From Leuctra nigra (taxonomy: Eukaryota; Arthropoda; Insecta; Plecoptera; Leuctridae), in assembly GCA_934045905.1 (NCBI GenBank), contig OW203771.1, forward strand, positions 1,364,001-1,428,000: a stretch of DNA of 64,000 nt. Reading direction: 5' to 3'. A model generated the notes under the pieces. It was not told the origin of the DNA, made no database searches, and saw only the letters and a list, made by a program, of their open reading frames with translations. This document shows, one piece after another, positions 45,943 through 57,800 of this stretch. The translations under genes and the position numbers were made by a program. Every line of letters begins with the position of its first letter. The first letter of the stretch is position 1.

Positions 45943-47183
45943 CTAAGAGAATGGAGTTAAATACGCGATGATGGCTGCTCGTTGTGTTGGATCACCATGA
46001 GTGAAGTCAACAGGTCGTTCTCCACTGTTGTTCCGAGCTTTGGCATCAGCACCCAGCTCGTGTAACAGCTTCACAGCTTCTAGTTTACCAGTGGAACTTG
46101 CCCAGTGTAGAGGCGTCGACTCGGCATTGTTCTTCACTGAGAGGTCAGCGCCTTGTTGATGGAGGTATCTTATGACATCGAGATGACCTTGCTGACTTGC
46201 CCAGTGTAGAGGCGTGTACCCGGCATAGCTTTTCACTGAGAGGTCAGCGCCTTGTTGATGGAGGTATCGTATGACATCGAGATGACCATTCCGACTTGCC
46301 CAGTGTAGAGGCGTGTACCCGATATTGTCCTTTACTGAGAGGTCAGCGCCTTGTTGATGGAGGTATCGTATGACATCGAGATGACCATTCCGACTTGCCC
46401 AGTGTAGAGGCGTGTACCCGATATTGTCCTTTACTGAGAGGTCAGCGCCTTGTTGATGGAGATATCGTATGACATCGAGATGACCTTGCTGACTTGCCCA
46501 GTGTAGAGGCGTGTACCCGTCATTGTTCTTCACTGAGAGGTCAGCGCCTTGTTGATGGAGGTATCTTATGACATCGAGATGACCTTGCTGACTTGCCCAG
46601 TGAATCGCCGTCCACCCTGAAATCATTTGCTAATGAGACGTGTGTGTTTGATGACGTCACGCCACGCTCATGCGAGTAACAGAGGAGTCAACAACTAATA
46701 TCAGTGTACACTTTGAATAAATATTCGTAAAATAATAAATAATAATTAATACAAACAAATGTAAAAAATCACACTTAATTAAAAAAAATTGCTTAAAAAT
46801 CATAAATGCATTCGAAAATCGAAAACTAATAAAAACTAAAATAGAATTTAAAAAATCGCGTAAAAGTCAGAAAAAATATATATTTATTACAAAAATGTAT
46901 TAAACAATTAAATCAAATCAAAGAGCCAAAATATCAAAAATCATACTATCACATCATCAAAATAAAAATAAAAACAAATCAAGTGAAAATCAAAGAATAA
47001 AATAATCGAAAAGATTATGTCTAGGAGGTTCTCACCGCTCCAATCCCCCGCTGATATTGACAGACCGCGACGCTCTACCAGGTACTTGAGATCTTCTAGT
47101 CGGCCTTCTCGAGCTGCCGAGAACATTACTCCTGCTTGTTGTTTCATCCCTTTTCCTTGCAGTTCTGCATCCAATCTTGCATT
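45943..47183 (-). CDS. Ankyrin-repeat protein gene, copy 2 (3' exons)
   Basis: Exons 47036-47183 and 45943-46616. The first is preceded by a TTGCAG acceptor, so it is not the true first exon. It begins NARLDAELQGKG, suggesting a coiled coil upstream, then EGRLEDLKYLVERRG. The donor G|GTGAGA joins the acceptor TTTCAG|GGTGG in phase 1 to read DWSGWTAIHWAS. The second exon encodes six 33-residue ankyrin repeats (TPLHWASQQGHLDVIRYLHQ type) and a cap ending IIAYLTPFS. Repeats 2-5 are almost identical in DNA (99-bp period), showing recent homogenisation. Ankyrin repeats are protein-binding scaffolds; the partner is unknown. Copy 1 at 18.3-19.4 kb has only two repeats. Confidence 0.8.
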
Positions 47184-47189
47184 CTGCAA

Positions 47190-47642
47190 TATTAGATGTC
47201 AAGGTTTTAACATTATGTGGAATATCTAATAGGGATTAGTCAGAAGTGTTTTAATGAGGTTAAAACAATATGTCGCAATAAATAACAACTTACCTATGTT
47301 GGGGAACCACACTAATTTCAATATCAAGAGTTTCATAAATATGAAATTAAAAATCAGTGTAAATTTTGGAGAAAAAAAACGGAAACACGGCGAGTGATGT
47401 CATATTTTATTGTAACCATGGCAACATCATTGTTGGTTGATATAAATGAAATCACTCGCCGGGATGGCGTTTTCCCGCCAAAACTTACATTGATTTCTAA
47501 CTTCATTATGAATGAAAATGTACACTTTTTGGTTTGAAAATAGTGTGTTTTACCAACAAATGTGTTGTTATTTTGTATAAGAGTTTTTAATAAAGTCATG
47601 CATATTCCCTATTGACATATCACTGCAAGCAGGTAGTCACAA
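47190..47642 (-). repeat. Upstream part of the ankyrin segmental duplication (copy 2)
   Basis: Homologous to 19440-19837 and presumably intronic. It contains GTAACCATGGCAACATCATT and CTCGCCGGGATGGCGTTTTC. No upstream coding exon could be recognised. Confidence 0.6.
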
Positions 47643-48019
47643 CATGGGCGTACACAGGGTGGTGGGTGGTGGGGGGGGGGGGGAGGGGGCTTGCCCCAAC
47701 TCCTGTATGTCAGGAAAACATAACATTTTTGTAGTGTTTTAAATATAGTTTCTTTTTGTAAACAATAATAATCAAAAAAATATTCAATGTGTTAAAAAAA
47801 TCAAATACCACCACAAAGTGTAAAATTTAAAAAAAAATAATAAGTACTATTTTAACAAAATACGAATCATAACGTCTTAAAATTGATTTCAAGGTGTCCA
47901 AAACCCAAAATCCGCACAGCGGATGAGGGTGGGGGGCGCGCCCCCACATCCCCTTATCACTGAGGGAATTGTTTTCCTTGCCTTGCCCACCCCTGGCGGA
48001 AATTATGTGGACGCCCATG
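47643..48019. mobile_element. hAT-type MITE, 377 bp
   Basis: TIRs CATGGGCGTACACA and, inverted, CATGGGCGTCCACA, with a perfect 8-bp duplication AGTCACAA (47635-47642 and 48020-48027). Its left end is also present at 19838 in the other ankyrin copy, so this insertion predates the duplication. It has a G-run near 47672-47690. Confidence 0.8.
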
Positions 48020-48217
48020 AGTCACAACGGAATGTTTTTCCAGGCCCAGCTCCTCAATATCGAGGAAAGTTAGTTTCCTTCTTCTTGACATCACGTGATC
48101 GCTCGCAGCTCTCGAACTAAAGTCATGTCAAGGTGATTCCATGGTCACTTCCATTACATTCTGTTCGTGTAGCGACTTGGTCTCCTGCTACAAGTAGGCT
48201 GTGACGACACAGCCTAA

Positions 48218-48745
48218 ACCCCGTTCTCACTACAGTCTCAACCGCGGTTGACCTCAACTGCAGTTCAAATATAAATGGTGTTGATCTACCAAAACTGACA
48301 CTTGCAGTTACTGCAACTGCAGTTAAACCCTGTAATATATGCAACAAGCCTGACAACCAGCTGTTTTTGAACAATCAACATCATGGCGCTCACCGAAAGT
48401 GAAATTATGTATTTATTTGCTTTGACGCTAATTATCAACGCCAATATAATCAACAAATTACTAAGTAAACACAGGAGTAAACTTACAATACCTACGGGAA
48501 TGTCGGCAATGACGAAAATGACAGGTAGGACTAGGTTAGGTGTCAAATGTACAAAGATTTTATAGCGGTGCGCGCATATTTCCTAGTGAACTGCTTTGGC
48601 TAACTGCAGTTCAGATCTCAACTGAGTTCTGGAAACACGATCGAGTTTTCGATCGCAGTTGAACTCGATTGTGTTGCGTTCACTCTGATGTTCAACTGCG
48701 ATTGAGATTTTCAACTGCAGTTGAAACTTGTAGTGAGAACGGGTA
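48218..48745 (+). mobile_element. PIF/Harbinger-like deletion derivative
   Basis: Termini share CCCGTTCTCACTACA (48220-48234; inverted 48729-48743) and are flanked by TAA (48215-48217, 48746-48748). The subterminal regions are dense in the palindrome CAACTGCAGTTG. Inside, an ATG at 48383 opens 60 codons starting MALTESEIMYLFALTLII, which resembles the leader of HARBI1-type nucleases, but the catalytic domain is absent. Confidence 0.5.
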
Positions 48746-49440
48746 TAAGACAGACGAAGACGAGAGATTTGAGATTGAATTGTTAACCATTTTGTGTGAC
48801 TGAACAAGAGCCCATATTTGTCTTTTAACAGTTAATAAACCTGTAATAATTAACATGTAATGACAGTGACCAGGGAATCACCCTCAACTGATAGTTGTTG
48901 AAAATGAAATATCACCAACAAAATCATGTAAATAAACTGTCAATTCAATTCAATTAACATTTCTTCCCTCTAAACACAATTGCAAATGAACTCAGATTTT
49001 TATGTAAATGTAAAATTGTCATACATGCTGCAGTTATATTTTATGAAATTTAAATAAAATTTAATTCTCAAATACCCTTGTATTGTTTATGATTGTATTT
49101 CGTATTTTTTTCAAATACTTCCTCTGGTAGATGTCACCGTATAAAAGACACTCCGTGTAAAAATACCATAAGTCTCGTCAACTAAAAAAAAATACAAAAT
49201 CCATAAATTCAGCAGTTAAAATTGTTGACATCTGTTTGATATCTAGTCAACTGTATCTGAACTTTCGAGCGTGGAGAGATTTAACTGCAGGAAAGATTGA
49301 AAAGTACTTATTGATAATAGAAATTTCATATAGGTGTTTTTCGTTTGGATGAAAAAATGCAAGTGAAGTACAGAAAATTTAACAATAGAAGACAGAGCAG
49401 AGCCAGAGTAAAATAGAAAAGAAGCACTCAAATGAGCAGT
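48746..49440. other. AT-rich DNA with a family C 5'-arm fragment
   Basis: About 49145-49250 contains ACACTCCGTGTAAAAATACC and following sequence from the start of family C elements, diverged. Otherwise nothing recognised. Confidence 0.45.
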
Positions 49441-49464
49441 GATATTTGAAATGTTTCCTTCTGA

Positions 49465-50465
49465 ATCGAGTCCATGTCGTTGGCACACCCACCTTCGATT
49501 TAACAATTTTTTTTTAATGCAATCGTTTGTGCTACGTTTGTGCTGGATTGTGCCGTCAATTAAATCGTTTGTGCCGCCTTCCTTACCCCCGTTTTTAGGG
49601 GTTGGTTAGTGGGTGTGCCAACGACATGGTAGCACACCCACTTTCAAAATGTGCCATTTTTATTTTTGCTATCGAAAGATCTTCGTTTGTGCTGGATTGT
49701 GCCGTATTTTTTTTCGTTTGTGCCGCAACCCTTCACCCCCAAATAATTGATACAAAGGGGTGGTTCTAGCACACCCACTTTCAAAATTTGCAATTTTTAT
49801 TTTTGCTATCGAAAGATCTTCGTTTGTGCTGGATTGTGCCGTATTTTTTTTCGTTTGTGCCGCAACCCTTCACCCCCAAATAATTGATACAAAGGGGTGG
49901 TTCTAGCACACCCACTTTCAAAATTTGCAATTTTTATTTTTGCTATCGAAAGATCTTCGTTTGTGCTGGATTGTGCCGTATTTTTTTTCGTTTGTGCCGC
50001 AACCCTTCACCCCCAAATAATTGATACAAAGGGGTAGTTCTAGCACACCCACTTTCAAAATTTGCAATTTTTATTTTTGCTATCGAAAGATCTTCGTTTG
50101 TGCTGGATTGTGCCGTATTTTTTTTCGTTTGTGCCGCAACCCTTCACCCCCAAATAATTGATACAAAGGGGTGGTTCTAGCACACCCACTTTCAAAATTT
50201 GCAATTTTTATTTTTGCTATCGAAAGATCTTTGTTTGTGCTGGATTGTGCCGTATTTTTTTTCGTTTGTGCCGCAACCCTTCACCCCCAAATAATTGATA
50301 CAAAGGGGTGGTTCTAGCACACCCACTTTCAAAATTTGCAATTTTTATTTTTGCTATCGAAAGATCTTTGTTTGTGCTGGATTGTGCCGTATTTTTTTTT
50401 CGTTTGTGCCGCAACCCTTCACCCCCAAATAATTGAAACAAAGGGGTGGGACTAGCACACCACTC
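49465..50465. repeat. 137-bp tandem array, about seven units
   Basis: Unit starts (CGTTTGTGCTGGATTGTGCC) at about 49684, 49821, 49958, 50095 and onward, each 137 bases apart and almost identical; the first units (49485-49680) are diverged. Units contain GCACACCCACTTTC and GCTATCGAAAGATCTT. An inverted pair CCATGTCGTTGGCACACCC (about 49471 and 49612) borders the first unit. The open frame at 50217-50441 is the array itself. Confidence 0.9.
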
Positions 50466-50469
50466 TTAA

Positions 50470-51305
50470 ATTTTCTCCTGCATTTGGACCTCTCTTCTTT
50501 TAACTAATTGATAATTAAATGAAGTTAACAAGGCAATCGGATTTCATAGTTTCACTGAAAACGCTATTTCATTGATTAGAAATATAATTTGCACAATTTG
50601 GTTTGTAATAGTGTGTTTGGAAGATATTTCTTCGATACACTTTTATCCCTCGAACTGGCTGGGTCTTCAAGTGCCAAAATTAAATCATGTATCAATTTCT
50701 TTAGCTCGTACCTATATGACTCCTCATTATATCAGTTATCTTTTTCACTTTCTTAAAACTTTATTATTAGATAATAATATTTGCAAAATTCTTTAGAGAT
50801 GGACGTAAATTTAAAAAAAACGGAAAGGATTTATACCTAGGAAAAAACACACTGATACTGTTTATAAAATAAGAGTTTTAATGCAATTTAATTAATACAG
50901 TTTATTCATAAAAGTGGATAAAAAGAATAATTGATAATCATCTAATGGTATCCACGTTATGGATTTTTAAATGGTAATTAAATACATTTTTAATGTGTAC
51001 AGTCCTTAATCAGGGCTGTTTTCCAGAATACATACCTAAATTATTAATCTTCCGCCTTTTACATCAGAACAAAAATAGCATATTCAGGATTCTCCAGTTA
51101 AAATCCGAAAAACAGCTCGAAAAGAAATAATATTTTCCAATTTTATGGAGCATCTAGGAAACAAACTACCTAATTTTACATTGAATGTGTCCAGTTTGAA
51201 CACAAAGTACAGTTCCGTCGCATGCTTAAAAAAGGCGTTTCTTAGAGCTGGATCAAATCTATGATTGAAAATGTGTATACATCCTTAATTATGAAAGGAA
51301 AAATG
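50470..51305. other. AT-rich DNA between two tandem arrays
   Basis: No recognised gene or transposon end. Confidence 0.5.
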
Positions 51306-51309
51306 TTAT

Positions 51310-51835
51310 GCTAAAACAATGATTTTCAACTGAAGTAGAAATATTACAGTTCTAATTAAACTCCAGTTACTAGTTCTTATAAACATATAATCATTTGTGA
51401 AGAAAGTGAGGCAATGAAAACATTGATTATCAACTGAAGTAGAAATATTACAGTTCTAATAAAACTCCAGTTACTAGTTCTTATAAACATATAATCATTG
51501 GTGAAGAAAGTGAGGCAATGAAAACATTGATTTTCAACTGAAGTAGAAATATTACAGTTCTAATAAAACTCCAGTTACTAGTTCTTATAAACATATAATC
51601 ATTTGTGAAGAAAGTGAGGCAATGAAAACATTGATTATCAACTGAAGTAGAAATATTACAGTTCTAATAAAACTCCAGTTACTAGTTCTTATAAACATAT
51701 AATCATTAGTGAAGAAAGTGAGGCAATGAAAACATTGATTTTCAACTGAAGTAGAAATATTACAGTTCTAATAAAACTCCAGTTACTAGTTCTTATAAAC
51801 AAATAATCATTGGTGAAGAAAGTGAGGCAAATTCT
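51310..51835. repeat. 104-bp tandem array next to the giant ORF's 3' end
   Basis: Five units, period 104 (GCAATGAAAACATTGATT at 51411, 51515, 51619, 51723; the last is cut at 51827). The array ends about 15 bases before the stop of the minus-strand 2294-codon frame, so it would lie in its 3' untranslated region. Confidence 0.9.
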
Positions 51836-51847
51836 GTATTTATACAT

Positions 51848-54800
51848 TTAAATAGTATACACCAATAGATGGCAATTTACTTCCCTTTTACCACTGGTAC
51901 GGGAAGCCTTGGTTTGGACATCATCATACAAGTCCCAACATCCATCAGATCGTAAGCAATGGGCCATATAGTGTCCTACTGCATTTCTGGTTTTTGTCCC
52001 TCTATAACCAACGACACCTCTAAAGATGAAAGGCTTATCGACATTTTTCAAATGCAAACTTTTTGGAATGTCTTCTAGAGTTACAAGAAACTCATCCCTA
52101 ATGTTTGTCTCCTGGTTTAATGGAGTCTCGTCAAGACTGGGATAAGGCTCAACGAGTAAATGCGACATTTCGAGCTGTAGCGTCGACGTTCGGTTTCCAC
52201 TACAATTACAATTGCTCAGCGCATTTAAACACAGTCCTGTTTCTCCCGTTATCCTCTGGTTCAGCAGCGCTTCTACGTCGGCGATGTTCATTTTTGGGCT
52301 GGAGAATGATGCCTGTATTACGTTTACATTGAATTTCCTGTTTCCATGTCGGCAAAGTGCTCCTTCCGAACAAGTATATGACTCGAAGCCACATGGTCTC
52401 GCAGCAAAAAGCCTTTGAGCCATTGCACCTGCATGCATATTGGCATCAATATAATACACATTACTTGGATATGATGTTCCTTGTACTATGTCCTTTAGTA
52501 GCAAAGCCCTGTGTTTGTAGATTGATGCCGTTACGCCTACAGTGTTGACTCCTCTTATGATGTTGTTAAAGTGGTCCTCTTGCTGTTCAACGTAATGTTT
52601 ATACTCATCGCTGTCGCAGTACGCAACAGAAAAGATTTGAGCAATCGAATCAAATGCGCACGTCTGCGACAGCGATATACGGATCCCCTTATCCCTGACA
52701 GCGGTCAATCCCACAGAATGTCCATTTCTCAACAGTCCAATTAATTTGGAAGGGTCTACTTTCTTACCAAGATCGAGATTCAGCCATACCCTCTTGGGAT
52801 CCAAGTGTCTTCTCTTTTTTGGTGGGATGCCTTGACCCCGCCAGTTCTCAGTTTCGAACATTTCTGGATCAACACGGGGTGCAGGATCTTGAACACCAAG
52901 TTGTCCTTGTTGAAGCTGATTGCCAATGAACCGAGGTTGTCCTTGTTGATCATTTAAGTTGTTCATGCATCTCAGGTCAGCCATCACTGAAGGGTGATAT
53001 TGTGAACCAGTTGTTGAACTACACAATCCATGCTGTCCTAGACTATCGCGATGTCCGTTCAATCCATGCTGTCCTAGACTATCGTGATGTCCGGTCAGAG
53101 GGAGCTGTTCTTGATTGTCGCGATGTCCGTTCAATCCATGCTGTCCTAGACTATCGTGATGTCCGGTCAATCCTAGTTGTCCTAGACTATCGTGATGTCC
53201 GTTCAATCCATGCTGTCCTAGACTATCGTGATGTCCGGTCAATCCATGCTGTCCTAGACTATCGTGATGTCCGGTCAATCCATGCTGTCCTAGACTATCG
53301 CGATGTCCGGTCAATCCATGCTGTCCTAGACTATCGTGATGTCCGTTCAATCCATGCTGTCCTAGACTATCGTGATGTCCGTTCAATCCATGCTGTCCTA
53401 GACTATCGTGATGTCCGGTCAGAGGGAGCTGTTCTTGATTGTCGCGATGTCCGTTCAATCCATGCTGTCCTAGACTATCGTGATGTCCGGTCAATCCATG
53501 CTGTCCTAGACTATCGTGATGTCCGTTCAATCCATGCTGTCCTAGACTATCGCGATGTCCGTTCAATCCATGCTGTCCTAGACTATCGTGATGTCCGTTC
53601 AATCGGAGCTGTTCTTGATTGTCGCGATGTCCATTCAATCCATGCTGTCCTAGACTATCGTGATGTCCGGTCAATCCATGCTGTCCTAGACTATCGTGAT
53701 GTCCGGTCAATCCATGCTGTCCTAGACTATCGTGATGTCCGGTCAATCCATGCTGTCCTAGACTATCGCGATGTCCGTTCAATCCATGCTGTCCTAGACT
53801 ATCGTGATGTCCGGTCAATCCATGCTGTCCTAGACTATCGCGATGTCCGTTCAATCCATGCTGTCCTAGACTATCGTGATGTCCGGTCAATCCATGCTGT
53901 CCTAGACTATCGTGATGTCCGTTCAATCCATGCTGTCCTAGACTATCGTGATGTCCGTTCAATCCATGCTGTCCTAGACTATCGTGATGTCCGGTCAGAG
54001 GGAGCTGTTCTTGATTGTCGCGATGTCCGTTCAATCCATGCTGTCCTAGACTATCGTGATGTCCGGTCAATCCATGCTGTCCTAGACTATCGTGATGTCC
54101 GTTCAATCCATGCTGTCCTAGACTATCGCGATGTCCGTTCAATCCATGCTGTCCTAGACTATCGTGATGTCCGGTCAGAGGGAGCTGTTCTTGATTGTCG
54201 CGATGTCCGTTCAATCCATGCTGTCCTAGACTATCGCGATGTCCGTTCAATCCATGCTGTCCTAGACTATCGTGATGTCCGGTCAGAGGGAGCTGTTCTT
54301 GATTGTCGCGATGTCCGTTCAATCCATGCTGTCCTAGACTATCGTGATGTCCGGTCAATCCATGCTGTCCTAGACTATCGTGATGTCCGTTCAATCGGAG
54401 CTGTTCTTGATTGTCGCGATGTCCATTCAATCCATGCTGTCCTAGACTATCGCGATGTCCGTTCAATCCATGCTGTCCTAGACTATCGTGATGTCCGGTC
54501 AGAGGGAGCTGTTCTTGATTGTCGCGATGTCCGTTCAATCCATGCTGTCCTAGACTATCGTGATGTCCGGTCAATCCAAGTTGTCCTAGACTATCGTGAT
54601 GTCCGTTCAATCCATGCTGTCCTAGACTATCGTGATGTCCGGTCAATCCATGCTGTCCTAGACTATCGTGATGTCCGGTCAATCCATGCTGTCCTAGACT
54701 ATCGCGATGTCCGGTCAATCCATGCTGTCCTAGACTATCGTGATGTCCGTTCAATCCATGCTGTCCTAGACTATCGTGATGTCCGTTCAATCCATGCTGT

Positions 54801-57800
54801 CCTAGACTATCGTGATGTCCGGTCAGAGGGAGCTGTTCTTGATTGTCGCGATGTCCGTTCAATCCATGCTGTCCTAGACTATCGTGATGTCCGGTCAATC
54901 CATGCTGTCCTAGACTATCGTGATGTCCGTTCAATCCATGCTGTCCTAGACTATCGTGATGTCCGTTCAATCCATGCTGTCCTAGACTATCGTGATGTCC
55001 GGTCAGAGGGAGCTGTTCTTGATTGTCGCGATGTCCGTTCAATCCATGCTGTCCTAGACTATCGTGATGTCCGTTCAATCGGAGCTGTTCTTGATTGTCG
55101 CGATGTCCATTCAATCCATGCTGTCCTAGACTATCGTGATGTCCGGTCAATCCATGCTGTCCTAGACTATCGTGATGTCCGGTCAATCCATGCTGTCCTA
55201 GACTATCGTGATGTCCGGTCAATCCATGCTGTCCTAGACTATCGCGATGTCCGTTCAATCCATGCTGTCCTAGACTATCGTGATGTCCGGTCAATCCATG
55301 CTGTCCTAGACTATCGCGATGTCCGTTCAATCCATGCTGTCCTAGACTATCGTGATGTCCGGTCAATCCATGCTGTCCTAGACTATCGTGATGTCCGTTC
55401 AATCCATGCTGTCCTAGACTATCGTGATGTCCGTTCAATCCATGCTGTCCTAGACTATCGTGATGTCCGGTCAGAGGGAGCTGTTCTTGATTGTCGCGAT
55501 GTCCGTTCAATCCATGCTGTCCTAGACTATCGTGATGTCCGGTCAATCCATGCTGTCCTAGACTATCGTGATGTCCGTTCAATCCATGCTGTCCTAGACT
55601 ATCGCGATGTCCGTTCAATCCATGCTGTCCTAGACTATCGTGATGTCCGGTCAGAGGGAGCTGTTCTTGATTGTCGCGATGTCCGTTCAATCCATGCTGT
55701 CCTAGACTATCGCGATGTCCGTTCAATCCATGCTGTCCTAGACTATCGTGATGTCCGGTCAGAGGGAGCTGTTCTTGATTGTCGCGATGTCCGTTCAATC
55801 CATGCTGTCCTAGACTATCGTGATGTCCGGTCAATCCATGCTGTCCTAGACTATCGTGATGTCCGTTCAATCGGAGCTGTTCTTGATTGTCGCGATGTCC
55901 ATTCAATCCATGCTGTCCTAGACTATCGTGATGTCCGGTCAATCCATGCTGTCCTAGACTATCGTGATGTCCGTTCAATCGGAGCTGTTCTTGATTGTCG
56001 CGATGTCCATTCAATCCATGCTGTCCTAGACTATCGTGATGTCCGGTCAATCCATGCTGTCCTAGACTATCGTGATGTCCGGTCAATCGGAGCTGTTCTT
56101 GATTGTCGCGATGTCCGTTCAATCCATGCTGTCCTAGACTATCGTGATGTCCGGTCAATCCAAGTTGTCCTAGACTTTCGTGATGTCCAGTCAATCCAAG
56201 CGGTCCTTGATTGTTGGAATGTCCGGTCAATCGGAGCTGTTCTTGATTGTCGCGATGTCCGTTCAATCCATGCTGTCCTAGACTATCGCGATGTCCGGTC
56301 AATCCAAGTTGTCCTAGACTATCGTGATGTCCGGTCAATCCAAGTTGCCCTAGACTTTCGTGATGTCCGTTCAATCCAAGTTGTCCTAGACTTTCGTGAT
56401 GTCCAGTCAATCCAAGCTGTCCTTGATTGTTGGAATGTCCGGTCAATCCAAGCTGTTCTTCATTGTCGGGATGTTCGGTCAATCCAAGCTGTTCTTGATA
56501 ATCGTGATGTTCGGTCAATCCAAGCTCTTCTTGATAATTCTGATGTTCGGTCAATCCAAGCTGTTCTTGAGTGTCGTTAAGGACAGTGATATTCTGTCCT
56601 AAATGACTATCTCTTGGAGGATGTGACGATGTCGTAATCGGAGGTCGTGGTGCTCCAGCAAGCTTCAGCTTCCCTTTATTAGATGTTATGTGGGCGTTTA
56701 GGAAGTCATCAATGCGCATGGGTAAGGGGATGTTGCCCATCCGATGTTTCACGTCATTGAAACTGCTTTCCACTGGTGCACTGGAAGCAGTTTTCTCTCC
56801 ATATCCGAAATATGGAGTCATTACTGCCGTGACCAGTGGTAGCTTCTGGAACAGGATGGTTATTGATGCTGTAACTTCTGGTAAGTATTCATGGTTGGCG
56901 CGGTCTCCTTTGATGTTTGCAGGTTGTATGCACGATGATGTAAGCTTTTCTATCCAATTTTTATATGGGTTACCGTCGATCATCAATGCATCTTGACTGG
57001 GGAGGTCTAATTCATCTGCTTCTTCCTCGTCCCTTTTGTCCCAAGATTCAAGAAAATCGTCTAGATTAGCGAACCCAAGACCCATTTTCTGTATCAGGGC
57101 TTTCTTAGCAAGCTCACACGGAACTTCTAAGCCCGTTGTTAAGTCACGCCCTTCCCATGCGCCCAAAGCCACTGTGAATAGTGCTTTCAGCAATGATTCA
57201 ATCTCTTGCAGACTTGAGCACTGCAGCACTTGAGCAACAGCATCCAAGTAAAACCCTCTCATGCGCCTGTCCTTACCTTTCAGAGCTGGCCAACCTGATA
57301 TGCTTTTCATTACGTGAGCAATATCACAGCGGATGAAGCATTCGGGCAGCTTCAATTCATCCTCTCTGCCCACAAGGACCTTCGAGCATTCGAAGAGATA
57401 ATCGGATAAAGATTTGAAGCGAGTGAATGCCTGTGCAGTTGCTGATAGTAATGCCACGGACATGTCACATACAACTTCCTTGGGTACTGGGGCACCGTCA
57501 CGCACCCACTTGCTCAACCAACAGTAAATGCTGATAGTGTCGTGTAGCTCTGACAACATATTGCTTACCGAGTACTGCTGAGCGGACATGTTGTCATTTA
57601 CTGTTGCCTCGTACAGAAAAATGTGACCACTTATCGATCCGTCTTCTCTTCTTATTTTATGAACAACGCTACCAGTAGCATCAATGCACAGCCTGGAAAC
57701 AATTGATTGACTGCAGTATTGTTTGTACACATGGAGTTGAGCATTACTCCAATAATGTACAAAAAATTTGTCAATCCCCACATCTTTAATTATCCCCGAT

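Noticed and set aside
53022..56577. CRISPR-like array (36-bp direct repeats)
   Set aside because: Repeats are contiguous without spacers, lie within a coding frame, and the DNA is eukaryotic.
53002..56580. 1192-codon plus-strand ORF (HAVLDYRDVRSI repeats) as a gene
   Set aside because: It is the antisense of the 36-bp coding array and has no domain outside the repeat; the minus strand carries recognisable domains on both sides.
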